A stretch of DNA of 64,000 bases. Source: Membranipora membranacea (taxonomy: Eukaryota; Bryozoa; Gymnolaemata; Cheilostomatida; Membraniporidae). The stretch covers positions 34,136,162 through 34,200,161 of the forward strand of contig OU612067.1 in the NCBI GenBank assembly GCA_914767715.1, written 5' to 3'. Positions within the stretch are counted from its first letter, which is position 1, and each line of letters opens with the position of its first letter. Made by a program: the position numbers and the translations under genes. Below the pieces are notes generated by a model. It did no database searches, had not been told where the DNA came from, and saw only the letters and a list, made by a program, of their open reading frames with translations. Below, one piece after another: positions 39,192 to 47,586 of the stretch.

Positions 39192-41854
39192 GTTTGTTAC
39201 ATTTAATACCTAACATAAGTGATTTATATAAAATATAATTTTTTTACAGGATACATTTTTTGATCATATATTGTATTGTTATATTTTAGATATGACACAT
39301 AAGACTTGTATATGATAGTTATTTATTACAGGATACATTGTTAGCAGTACGCGCTCTATCTATATACGCTGATAGAGACCAGCACCGACAGGCTTATCAT
39401 ATGGATATCAGACTCCAGTCAGATCAGGATAGAGACTGGAGTTATAACATACACCTAGATAAACATAACTGGTTCATACCTCATAAAATACCTGTATGTA
39501 TACATCTGATAATTATAATATCTATATTATATACAGGTTATCAGGTTAGCCTAGTGGTTAGGGGATCGATCAACGATTGGACAAAAACGGGGTTTAATTT
39601 CCCCCGAATGGTCACTAGCTATACATGAGAAACCGAGGTAGGTAGGGTTATGCAATGTTAGTCCTCATTAGGCAGGGCCGGATATGGAGTGCCTGGACCC
39701 GGTAAGGTAACCAGACGGTAATGATGAAGTTAAAACCGCTCAGAATTTACCCATTGTGGGTTACATTAGGTGGTATATAAATTAACTCATTAATATATCT
39801 TAGCTGTAAGGGTCGGTAATGATGGTGATGGTCGAACTCAACCAGGCTGGGCGGATTGCTGATGAAGAGAGGACGATCTGGACGTGACTTACTTATTCAG
39901 ATGTAGACCGATTACAACTAGAATACCAAAAGTTACCAAAAGTTTAAAACTTTGGCTTTTGTTTCTGTTTCATGGCTAGGCTCTCCGAAAAATAGATGGT
40001 TGTTTGATAATGTCATATCTACACTTTACACGTATTCTTGAATGGTATTGTACTGAATAAACTAAAATACATGTTATTCTCTGTGTCAGACTCCGTCCTG
40101 GTGGGGTTCTATAAGAGCTTACGCTAAAGGAAATGGGATAGCTCTACTACAACTGAGAACAGATGTAAACTACGAACACCAGCATCTACTCAGGGAGTCA
40201 GCGGCTGACTACTACGACATCAACTACTCTATAACTACTAGCGGATTTAATCATTCACATATACATTATAAGATGTGTCCCTCGTAAGTATCAGTGGACA
40301 TCACGGTATCTAGCAGATCAAGTTTGATCCCTTTTAGGCCGGGCTGTCATCGGGGAAGCAACTCCAAATGAAGACAGCAAAACTTGATACAAGGTCTATT
40401 TGAACAGGGATGCTGTGAGTTGTCCTTGCAGTAACACCGGTAGAAAAAAGAATGCCTAAAGTTCATCACAAAAGAGTTGAAATTTCCTATCAATAGAGTA
40501 GAGAGTGGTGGATTTTTATATTATTCCGGTGTTGATAATTTCCCCGTTTGAAATGCAGTATTCCTATCTCTTTTTGAAACCTTGTCTTTTTATCACTCTT
40601 TATTTTATAATGTAGATGTGATAACTGATTTGTGTTTAGGTGGAAGGGACCTGGAGAGAGGAGTGGTATAGCCATACTAGACTTTACTATACCCAGTGGT
40701 TACGCCGTACCAAATGGGGGAACTCAGAAGTTCATACGCCGTGTCGCTCCTCATACCACAATAAGACAAGGGGAGAGCCGTGTCCCACAAGTCACCGTCT
40801 ACTTTGACTACGTGAGTTAGACTATAAAGATACCCTCATCCTTGTGCACTTCAAGAAAATTTTGGAGCTTAGGCAGCTTAGAAAACCTCTGCTTGTCAAA
40901 ACACAAAGTTTGAGGACTCTTATTTCGTCCCGTCCTGGTCCCCATACTAAATTGAGATTTTCCTATCACCATGAATCAGTAAGTCGAGTTGTTTTCGAAA
41001 TATGAATTTGAAAGTTCTTGCTCCCTTTGAGGGCAAAAGCGAGTCATTGATACCTAAGTGGGCTGATCTTTTGTATGAGCAGACACCCACTCTTCCATTT
41101 TCATGATATATAACTCTCGTACTTTTGTGTTTTGCAGCTCGATAGAACACAGAATAATTGTTATGAAATTAGAGCCTACAGAAAACATGTTGTGTCAAAC
41201 ATTACAGAGCATCACTATGTAAAAGTATTCGACTTCTTTGAACCAGGTAAGTCTATGTACCAGGTGCGTCTTTGTCTCAGCTTTCATCAGAACTGACAAA
41301 CTCCATCAGTAACATGTTGCTGCCGAATCGGATACTCCCAATCCTGTCCCTTGCAGTTAGAGAGCGTAATAAACATGGAATGATATTTACATTGTTTTTT
41401 CATAGAAATTTTTATACTCTATTTAGATTTATTTTCTAATTCCTATGGAATTTGTATAACACAAAACTTGTAGCAACTAGCAACCATTCTGATCCCTAAT
41501 AATATAATAATAAATCTAAAAAAAAGTAAAATGTCATATAAAAAATTGTATAATAAAAAATCATCAGAAGCAACATGGTTCACCATATATCCAAAAACAG
41601 GGTTTGTAAGCCCTACAAATTACTTCTATCAGAGTTATAGATTTTGATGTTCGCTCTTTTTTGTAGGAATATTTAACCAGACGATTATAGACAGGGTAGA
41701 GTTTAGTAAGCTGACAGTTTGTCTGACATGTGGATCCTATCAGTGTGGATACTGCCCGTTCTATGCATCAGCTATCACAGCCTCCTCTAGTTACAGCCTC
41801 ATTACTGTCACAGCCTTCTCAGTACTTGGTCTGTTGGCCAACATCATCCATTGA
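11023..41854 (+). CDS. Mcr: Macroglobulin complement-related / CD109-like protein with LDLa module and no thioester
   Basis: Twenty-nine exons: 11023-11114, 13096-13297, 15147-15315, 16207-16277, 16537-16708, 17087-17171, 17709-17817, 23222-23455, 23865-24059, 24520-24669, 25055-25243, 25964-26113, 29870-30013, 30367-30535, 30677-30909, 34660-34866, 35254-35394, 35746-35917, 36426-36569, 36633-36830, 37337-37415, 37667-37847, 38038-38326, 38770-39002, 39332-39493, 40090-40283, 40640-40811, 41138-41246, 41667-41854. All phases agree, giving 1610 residues. The order is: signal peptide (1-24); macroglobulin domains (landmarks ITPTRIRPNQRM, VFILTSKPYYNRGETG, DPLGTTLREW, FEGQADFLFT, YWSPSKTYLHV); LDLa module (673-711); alpha-helical thioester-domain equivalent from about 1030; C-terminal receptor-binding-like domain (GPGERSGIAILDF, VKVFDFFEPG); a Cys-rich knot (VCLTCGSYQCGYC); and a hydrophobic tail. 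The Cys knot plus tail resembles GPI-anchored CD109. The LDLa module and absent thioester resemble arthropod MCR, which acts at septate junctions and in immunity. Less certain sites: the donor of exon 19 (GTCGGT), and the acceptors of exon 8 (AAG) and exon 10. Confidence 0.88.
11450..11512. repeat. Short tandem repeat, CTGTCTCTACACAGTATA type
   Basis: Three units of about 19-23 bp containing TCTCTACACAGTATACTG lie in intron 1 of the MCR-like gene. Confidence 0.75.
11936..11969. mobile_element. 34-bp palindromic mini-element
   Basis: A near-perfect palindrome starts CCAGAGACTATAGATAT and ends with CTATAGTCTCTGG. It is flanked by TTTAA direct repeats (11931-11935 and 11970-11974), consistent with a 5-bp target duplication. 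Confidence 0.7.
12070..12235. repeat. Tandem array of four palindromic mini-elements
   Basis: Four copies of CCAGAGATTATAGATAATAT plus its mirror half ending CTCTG are separated by ATGCTA (two spacers are longer, ATGCTATTGCTA and ATGCTGATGCTA). Each unit can fold into a hairpin, and ATGCTA looks like a propagated target duplication. The array lies in intron 1 of the MCR-like gene. Confidence 0.8.
13298..14880. other. Intron 2 of MCR-like gene, upstream part
   Basis: AT-rich sequence with no domain or repeat that I recognise, apart from a G-run at 14413-14421. The U2-headed repeat starts at its downstream end. Confidence 0.5.
14880..15087 (-). repeat. U2-snRNA-headed repeat, copy A
   Basis: Read on the minus strand, this repeat starts with GGCCTATTGGCTAAGATCAA, closely matching the 5' region of U2 snRNA (CTCGGCCTTTTGGCTAAGATCAAGTGT). 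A body of about 170 bp follows, unrelated to U2 and about 85-90% identical by eye to copy B. It sits just before exon 3. Confidence 0.7.
15407..15508. mobile_element. Fold-back MITE
   Basis: Inverted arms of about 37 bp run GTAGAACAAGTATGTTCCCT... (15407-15443) and ...AGGAACATACTTGTTCTAC (to 15508) around a 28-bp loop. ACCTAAT occurs at both ends. A single-arm relative (TAGAACAAGTTCGTCCCCTC) is near 24748. It lies in intron 3 of the MCR-like gene. Confidence 0.75.
15925..16165 (-). repeat. U2-snRNA-headed repeat, copy B, with doubled head
   Basis: Same family and orientation as 14880-15087. Its minus-strand 5' end carries two tandem U2-like heads: GCTTCTCGGCCTATTGGCTA continuing AGATCAAAGTGT, then again TCTCGGCCTATTGGCTAAGA. 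Native U2 differs by one T-to-A change and one extra A over this stretch. The shared body ends near CTTTAGGGGCAGCCC. Confidence 0.75.
17818..19265. other. Intron 7 of MCR-like gene, left part
   Basis: No exon recognised. It contains a self-pairing motif around AGGAGTAACAGGGTTACTCCTTGGT (about 18850-18876), a member of the recurring ACCAAGGAGTTA-type motif. Confidence 0.4.
19271..22888. mobile_element. 3.6-kb terminal-inverted-repeat element, no transposase recognised
   Basis: The termini are TACGGCAGACGAGCTGCGCC (left) and its mirror GGCGCAGCTCGTCTGCCGTA (right). The inverted repeats extend about 130 bp and contain three subterminal copies of TGGCGCAGCTCGGCTAG with GAGGCAATTTA spacers on each side. 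The element is flanked by a 5-bp direct repeat CCATC (19266-19270 and 22889-22893). The interior of about 3.35 kb has only short frames and several ACCAAGGAGTTAG-type self-pairing motifs. It is probably a non-autonomous or decayed DNA transposon. The superfamily is unclear, and I know of no animal family with exactly this combination. Confidence 0.85.
25422..25868. mobile_element. Non-autonomous hAT-type DNA transposon
   Basis: A 447-bp element with terminal repeats CAGTGGTGGAAATGG and CCATTTCCACTACTG (reverse complement CAGTAGTGGAAATGG). It is flanked by the 8-bp duplication ATTACAGA (25414-25421 and 25869-25876). Inner repeats pair as GTGCCTATACACC/GGTGTATAGGCA, and a 20-bp palindrome pair (CATAGACCTACTAATAATAA and its mirror) is present. 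CAG-starting ends with an 8-bp duplication are diagnostic of hAT. No transposase is encoded. It lies in intron 11 of the MCR-like gene. Confidence 0.88.
26690..27435. repeat. Low-complexity TTCTAA/TTAGAA region with (AACTAGAAAAC) minisatellite
   Basis: The core 26995-27230 is a tandem array of 11-bp units AACTAGAAAAC and AACAAGAAAAC in mixed order, about 20 copies. The flanks are dense in TCTAA/TTAGA words and contain two copies of a block with TTTCAAGGTGA and AGAAACTTAGAATCTTAGAA. It lies in intron 12 of the MCR-like gene. Confidence 0.85.
27439..28510. repeat. Direct repeat pair bracketing a 1-kb block
   Basis: Sequence of about 62 bp containing GGAAATTAACATGGGG, ATATCTCCAATGCTGCACCT and GCCT occurs at 27439-27500 and about 28448-28509, roughly 1009 bp apart and about 94% identical by eye. 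The 135-bp satellite lies between. The arrangement could be a segmental duplication or the ends of a repeat-bearing element. Confidence 0.7.
27735..28420. repeat. 135-bp satellite, five units
   Basis: Units start at about 27735, 27870, 28005, 28140 and 28274 (spacing 135, 135, 135, 134), plus a partial unit near 28398. Each starts AACTTAGATTAGAACACAGA and contains GACATTGTAGCG, CAGATTCTAAGTTT and GATATTTTACTGCATCG. The first and last units diverge most. Short open frames here are chance. Confidence 0.9.
28515..29860. other. Remainder of intron 12 of MCR-like gene
   Basis: No exon recognised: exon 12 (ending SMDD) joins directly to exon 13 (VMDELYSY) in family alignment. A GATGAT run lies near 29763. 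The frames near 28515-28754 overlap on both strands and have no family likeness. Confidence 0.45.
30367..30909 (+). other. LDL-receptor class A module in the MCR-like protein
   Basis: Exons 14 and 15 encode residues 655-789. The six cysteines of the module have spacing C-x8-C-x5-C-x6-C-x5-C-x9-C (residues 673-711), with an aromatic F two residues before the second Cys and the acidic D-R-L-D-E before the last Cys. It interrupts the sixth macroglobulin region directly after the family landmark GLYIFTDANA. The final Cys codon is split by the intron between these exons. The usual D-G acidic pair of the calcium site reads T-G, so calcium affinity may be reduced. Confidence 0.85.
31010..34400. other. 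Intron 15 of MCR-like gene
   Basis: A 3.75-kb intron without recognised exons. Two stretches (about 31020-31275 and 33985-34370) are dense in AACGTTATAA / AACATTGTTAT-type degenerate palindromic words and look related; the sequence between is ordinary AT-rich DNA. They could be two ends of an old insertion, but I could not define borders. Confidence 0.4.
35900..36127. repeat. 25-bp minisatellite carrying repeated 5' splice sites
   Basis: Nine tandem copies of CCTCATATATGGGTAGTGGG+TAAGT begin in the last 18 nt of exon 18 of the MCR-like gene (ending 35917) and run into the intron. Each copy contains a donor-like G|GTAAGT (two have GGTATGT). One copy is 24 bp and one 28 bp; the rest are 25 bp. 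The array therefore duplicates the exon end together with its splice donor. Confidence 0.92.
36633..38326 (+). other. Thioester-domain equivalent lacking the thioester
   Basis: Exons 20-23 encode the start of the alpha-helical domain that carries the thioester in C3, A2M and CD109. Alignment is anchored by GDVIG (family GDVLG) upstream and by N-M, DGSF and W-L-T-A downstream. The place of the canonical G-C-G-E-Q reads A-S-P-D-Y (residues 1032-1036), so both the Cys and the Gln needed for the internal thioester are missing. The downstream region also lacks the expected catalytic His context. The protein should not bind targets covalently. Confidence 0.85.
38475..38700 (-). repeat. tRNA-derived SINE, copy 1
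   Basis: Read on the minus strand: an A box (TAGCTCACTTGGTTAGAGCG), a B box (GGGTTCGAATCCC), then a body with GGTTGGCCCCAAG, TGGCGCAAATATTGCGGCCT and a GGGCGAGTGATA end. The downstream part matches copy 2 at about 42010-42285. It lies in intron 23 of the MCR-like gene. Confidence 0.85.
39158..39190. repeat. AT dinucleotide microsatellite
   Basis: A run of about 13 AT units with a short interrupted tail lies in intron 24 of the MCR-like gene. Confidence 0.9.
41667..41854 (+). other. C-terminal Cys knot and hydrophobic tail (GPI or membrane anchor)
   Basis: The last exon encodes four cysteines in VCLTCGSYQCGYC, a small-residue stretch (ASAITASSS), then a hydrophobic segment (YSLITVTAFSVLGLLANII) ending two residues from the stop. 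Small residues followed by a terminal hydrophobic run with no cytosolic tail fit a GPI-attachment signal, as in CD109. A tail-type membrane span is the alternative. Confidence 0.65.
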
Positions 41855-42004
41855 CCAATCAACAAAATATTATATCATTGAAAATACAACGACATAAATA
41901 ATAATTGCAGCCTTTTTTTCAGGGCATAATTTTTGTTGTTATGGTATCACTGACCTCAAGGTTTTCAGCTTCTAGTGTGTTCAATTAAAGGTTGATTAAA
42001 AGGT

Positions 42005-42285
42005 TGATTAAAAAGGTTGATTAAAATACGATGTCATATCACTCGCCCATCCCATCCCATCCCATCGCATGGGCGGTGAAATATTAATGCCTTAATGGCG
42101 AGGCCGCAATATCTGCGCCAATTTTCTCTCAGTTTGCAGGCAGGTCGGAGCACCCCTGAGGGCCAACCAATCCTCAGTAGAAGATGGACTGCAGTGGGAT
42201 TCGATCCCACAACCTTCAACACTTGTGTGTTGAAGTCCAGCGCTCTAACCAACTGAGCCACCTCCTACTCCTACTCCTTTGGCAT
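42005..42285 (-). repeat. tRNA-derived SINE, copy 2
   Basis: Minus strand: A box GTGGCTCAGTTGGTTAGAGC, B box GGGATCGAATCCC, then the same body as copy 1, including GCGGCCTCGCCATTAAGGCA. It ends with a short GGGAT repeat and GGGCGAGTGATATGACATCG. It lies about 150 bp past the MCR-like stop codon, probably in the 3' untranslated region. A possible polyadenylation signal (AATAAA) follows near 42390. Confidence 0.85.
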
Positions 42286-42961
42286 TACATTACGGCATTA
42301 CATTTCTAGTGCTACAAACCTATTCGTTTTCAAATCATGATAGACTTATTATTTTGTATTTATTAATATATTTTATTTGACTCCTCACAATAAACTCTTT
42401 TATTGAAAACACCGTATAATTGTGATTGGTTACTGTCTTAGATAAACTTAGCCTACCTGAATATAGAATCACCCAGTGATTGCTCACAGAAAAAACGATA
42501 AGAAAACGTTCTCTCTTTTAAACTTATCATTATGATGCTAAAATACCACATGAAATGGCAGTTATGATTTTTCAAAATACCCATTGTTTTAGATATGAGT
42601 TTGAATCCACAGCACAGAAGAAATAGATAAAGTTGGGCAATATTGTGAATGGCACTTGAGTGAGTTGGGGGAGGGAGTCTATTTCACACACCCATGCAGT
42701 CAAATGGATCTAAGCTTAATATATACCACTTTCCCATCCCCCTATCAATCATTGACCCATTATAATTACTCTATGGGTTAAACTCTTCAGGTGTGTAGTT
42801 TTCAAGTCACCTGCTCAATTCTCATGAATTTGGAATTTGACTGCATGTAAACAGGTTGTTTTGATAATGGGGTGTCATGTTGTTTACTCAAGAAAAAATC
42901 AATGCCAAAACATTATATAATATGAAGGTAAAATATAAAATTTATTTGATTATTTGATAAA

Positions 42962-45900
42962 ATGCGAAAGCTCTGTTGCTGCTGTTGCTGCTGTTGCTGC
43001 TTTTGGTCAACCGGTGTCAGGGTACTTCTAACTGGATGCTCTTCACTCTTTCACCAATCATAACATATTGGCATGTTATCTATGTTATCAGTTTCTTCTG
43101 TTAAAACTGGAACACTTGCAGTGGTTTTGTTTTGTTGTCACTTGGATTGAAGTTGATATTCCACTATACATTCTATTTGCAGCTGAGAGATGATAAGAAA
43201 GATTTTGATTCAGAGTTAGAACTTGAGGCGGATATCAGAGCTATATCAGAACAGTTTAACTTACCCGCTGACTCTGTACAGAATCATGACAGTGTTGTGC
43301 TTTGTAAGGCCATCATGAGAACTCGCCTAGAAATGTTCTGCTCACAGAACTCACCAGAACATAGAGTAAGGTATAGAACCGAGCCCAGGGTAGGGCTGGA
43401 GAGCTGTCTAATATTAGCACTTGGTGATACAAACAACGTTTCGCTCCATTTCGCTCAGCGGATACGCAGATCCATTCACACAGCTACTTATTGTGAGTCA
43501 GGTAAGGTGCTCATCTAGCCTCGCTCAATTTATTGTCCTTAATAACCAGGCCACAGCAAGACAAGACGTTGGAGTCACCCCAATAATTCACCTCGACCAA
43601 AATCGTTAGCTTCAGAGGGAAGCATTCAGATTACTGCAATTCAAGTTTCATCGAGCCAATGACGGCTCTTTAAAAAATTATGCAAAATGCCATTTGGATG
43701 CTGTCTGGCAATATTTCAATGAAAATCCTTTAAATCAAAATTTTGACTGCACTCGTGAAGTGTTTGAAAGTTTCAGAATGAATTTTGTGATTCCAAGGCT
43801 CCCTGTATCCTACAAGTACCCAACAGCACAACTGGCTATACCATTTGTAGCCCTGCCCTCAAATATTGGGGCAGATCCATTGGATGCAGCTGGCCATGTT
43901 GATCGTTTTCAGCACTTCCTTTATTCTGATGATGAGGCTCATATGAGGTTTTTTGAATCTGGTAGAGTAGCTCAAACTGATGTATCTGATGAACAAATTC
44001 ATCAAGCATATGGTCTTACATTACCATAAAGGTAACATGACTTGAAATGTTCTTGAGTTAGGGAATCGTTTATTTTTCCTCCTCCTCACTCCATTTGGTG
44101 TGACCTGCTACTTGAATCCAATCCATACTTAAGGTAGTTGGAGTGCTAAAACTCTGTCCAGGTGATGATGTAATGGCGTGTCATTATCAACTGTGTTTCA
44201 CATTGGTGAGAATGTGTTTGATAATAAGATGCTACTACCAGATTTTGAGCACCCAAAGGATATCTGAGGCAAAGTATAATGTATGCCAAACCAATGGGCA
44301 ATTATCAAGAACCACAATACAAAGGACATAAATCAAGTTCAAAATCTGCTATGGGAAAATTTTTGGTGAAAGTTTGAAGAATGATGGCCTCGATATACCG
44401 TCTGTATCAAAATGCGGTGTGCAGCTTGAACAGACAGATAGCAACAACCTTAGATGTGATAATGATAACGCAAATTATCTTGATATGATATTTCATACAT
44501 ACATTGATATGAATATATATATTAGTGCATACATACGTGTATATGTTGTTAGTGACGCCACTCTGGGGTTGGCCCAAACAGGCCTATGGTCGATTAAAAA
44601 TCGAGGTTGTGCCGGTCTCAGATTAAAATGAATTCCTATTTTCAATGATTCTGTTGTGAGAGTGAGTAAAAGTGAGTAAAAGTGAGTTTATACGTATTTT
44701 GGAAATTTTTAGTAGTGTTATTTTTAGATGTTTTTCGGAGAATTTCCTTCCATGTTGTGAACATGTTGTTTCAAGTTTTTCCACATTTTGCTTTTTTTGC
44801 ATCTGTTTTTCTGAGTTCAACTTTATAGCTACGCAGCAAAAGGAGTTTGCGCATTTCTGCCAGCATCCAACAGGGTCAATCAGGGTTACCAAAATACTGA
44901 TATGTCTCATACCTTCATTCCACCCCTCTATATTTCCTACCATATTTTTGTATTCCTTTCATTTATTGGTTAATAAATTTCTCAAACTATGATATCATTT
45001 TATCCTTACAAAAATATGAATACATCTTCTCTGCTGTGTTTTTATTTTACTTTGTCCCCCCCCCTCACCGAACAAAGCTTGCCAAGACAGGTTAATCCTC
45101 ACCTAACAGTGTGGGATCGTTTAATATAAAATTATTATATTATAAGTTAGCTAGCCATGTGTTTTGACCATGTCATGTCATTGATCATGTGTTATGTTAT
45201 AAGTTGTATTTGCTGCCATCTCTTGAGTGATAAATCTTTACTATTTTTAGGTATTTGTGTGACTTTATTATAAAGCAGTTTGATGTTACGCATTTTTTTC
45301 CCTCTAGATATGATGTTTTCAGTTTCTTCTTCAAAAAATTCAATAAAAAAATGGTGGTTTTTCCTTCATATGCCGGAGTAGTTTAAGCGCTCAAACGGCG
45401 GCGAGATGCTGGTAGAGGCATTTCATTATCAACCAGTGGTTGATAATGAAATGCCTCTACCAGCATCTCGCCGCCGTTTGAGCGCTTAAATTAATGCCGG
45501 AGTAATCCTTCTCCTGATCAAAGTGCACACAACTTCTAAACAAGAGACAGCTAATACTATTTTATTGCCTTTATTTATACCTGCTCAAAAGTTATCTATT
45601 CTGCCACAAAGCAAAGATAATTTTATTATTGAGAGTCTCAGCTGAGTGTCCCTAGCTGTCTTCTCTTTGTTTGTTTTAATACTTGCACTGCTGGGAGTTC
45701 ATTTTTATACCATATCTTATTTTGCCAGGTTTAACACCGATGAATGTAAAAAACAACGATTTGATAGCAATTCTTTGATTTGTTTGAATGGAGAATGTGA
45801 TCAAATTCAACATCAACAACTTAAACTGAATAGCACCATGGAGTTACGGACAAGGATGTCCCAAATCCCTGACTGCACTTGTGGGGCCGTCGTGTGGGAG

Positions 45901-46259
45901 TAAGTGTCTGGGGGCCCTCAGACCAGGGAGTTTGGGACTGCACAGACCAGGGGGTCCCACCCTCCCTGCTCAGACTACTCGTAACTCTATAACCAGCAGG
46001 CAGGAGTTGTGTGCTCACTCAAAGTCCTTCATTAAGAAACAAGTTCTGGTTTATGAGTCAGATACCTCTCAATCAGGTAAGTCTGTTACAAAATCTCGTT
46101 ATAGAAAGTTTATCATGCAGTTCGATCAAGCAGCAGTAGGTTATGCTATCTCAGCTAGGAAAGTTGAGAGAACAACTTGAAAGTTTCAGAGCCACATATG
46201 CTGATTATAGAGGGAGTCACCACACCACTGCTGATCAGCAAAAGGAGAAGGAGGCATAA
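42962..46259 (+). CDS. Tentative small protein of unknown function (Cys-rich N-terminus)
   Basis: Four putative exons have consistent phases: 42962-43021, 43183-43501, 46000-46076 and 46140-46259, giving about 191 residues. Exon 2 is the strongest: 106 open codons between TTTGCAG and GGTAAGG, acidic at first (RDDKKDFDSELELEADIRAI), then basic. The last exon is helix-prone (LGKLREQLESFRATYADYRG) and ends before a stop. The first exon would start M-R-K-L followed by nine consecutive cysteines encoded by a TGC/TGT microsatellite-like run; its donor (GTACTT) is weak. The third intron would be only 63 nt. I recognise no family. A larger gene or a pseudogene is possible. Confidence 0.3.
43608..44029 (+). 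CDS. Unassigned open reading frame (about 140 codons)
   Basis: An open frame follows a plausible acceptor (CTTCAG) at 43607 and ends in TAA at 44029. It has balanced amino-acid composition and aromatic-rich motifs (CHLDAVWQYFNENP, FRMNFVIPRLP, HVDRFQHFLYSDDEAHMRFF). There is no ATG near its start, so it could be a terminal exon or a fragment of a mobile-element protein. It would lie within an intron of the tentative gene 42962-46259, so the two models partly compete. I do not recognise the family. Confidence 0.35.
44640..45370. other. No supported feature
   Basis: T-rich sequence with small repeats (GTGAGTAAAA twice near 44665) and overlapping antisense open frames at 44623-44992 that show no protein family. 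It is followed by a fold-back element. Confidence 0.4.
45379..45493. mobile_element. Fold-back MITE with 9-bp target duplication (copy 2)
   Basis: A nearly perfect 115-bp hairpin with arms of about 55 bp starting TAGTTTAAGCGCTCAAACGG and almost no loop. It is flanked by the 9-bp duplication ATGCCGGAG (45370-45378 and 45494-45502). Same family as 2813-2964. The arms are less diverged here, suggesting a younger copy. Confidence 0.88.
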
Positions 46260-47250
46260 TCACTATCTGTTTTATGACAAGTGCTGGCATTGAAAAGGTA
46301 GAGTATAATCTTTTTACTGCATGTGGGAGTTCGACCTGGGTAGGATGAATGTTGTGCCAGTACCAAATCAGGCGCAGGGAGTCGATCTGAATTCCGATAA
46401 AAAACACTAAACTTGATGAGAACTTTAATAATAAAACACCAAGATTGTATTATTTATAGGTTTTTATTTTATTCCCTTTTTCTCCAACAAGCGACAGGCG
46501 CTGGTATCAGTACATTAATAATATAATAAATTTGTGGTCCGTGATAATTAGCTCTAGTAATTAGCAAAATCTCTCTATATGTACAATGGAATGAAAGTAA
46601 CAAGCGTGTCACTGCAAGGGGACAGCTAGCAACGCTTTAACCAACCATCAAGGCTAATGAAAGGAAACAATTTTGTACAAAAGAAAACATGCTTGTTGCC
46701 TCTTAAAATGGGCACTTAAACGTTCCTCTGCTTGTGAGAGGCCCTCAAAAGAAAAGGGAGTAAACTTGAAACTACTAGCCTAGGGCCCGTGCAATTAATC
46801 TGAGAATATGTTCAGCAGTCGATACAAAAATAGAGCAAAGCATTTTTGGTTTTAGAAACTTAAATTAAATACATCGTAGCAAAAGCATTTCATGTTGAAC
46901 AAAAAAGACAACTTGAAAAATGCTCAACAGTATTGTGTTACTGGTGATTAGTTCACTTTTTGGAGAAGAATCAGAGTGTATATTGCATGTAGGTGAGGCA
47001 GCGGCAAATATAGACATGAATCAGGCTGTGTGGGTGAGTGTCAGCAAACTGAGATACAGAAACAAACAACTCCCAGCTAACACAGACTCAGTAATACATA
47101 GTAAGAAAATAGAACCAATACACACAAATATATGTTTGTGTTGAGATATGTATGTACAAAGATCTACTGTGATGGTATTTGTAAACTGTATGTGAAAGGT
47201 TTGAGCTCAAACCTAAAACCAACAGAACACAAATCTTAGATAATGTTTAT
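46260..47250. other. Between the tentative gene and the meteorin gene
   Basis: Mostly AT-rich and without a supported gene. One open stretch at about 46950-47035 precedes a donor (TGG|GTGAGT) and could be a small plus-strand exon (SLFGEESECILHVGE...), but nothing around it extends the frame. An AATAAA on the minus strand near 47251 is a plausible polyadenylation signal for the meteorin gene. Confidence 0.35.
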
Positions 47251-47586
47251 TTAGAGCAGTTTAGTGTCAGATTCTATCACCAGTAGGTATAAAACTTAAT
47301 CCCTTCAGCAAATAGAACAACTTGTAGTCTTATCTTCTGCACCTTCCATAGACAAATGAAAGCTGCAGTCTTATTGCAATCATTCTCAGGCTCTTTGTCC
47401 GTGGAATGTTATGAGATCAAATCTAGTCGTGGAATATATGACGACTTGGTCGATAGGATGGTAAAGATGCCAGCCTAGTGTTTCGCTCTGCAGTCTCTTC
47501 TTGTGCCTGAGCTTTAGAGGGGCTACGCCTCACTCTATATTATAGAATTGAGCAATTACAGTATCCTCCAGGGGACACAACTCCTC

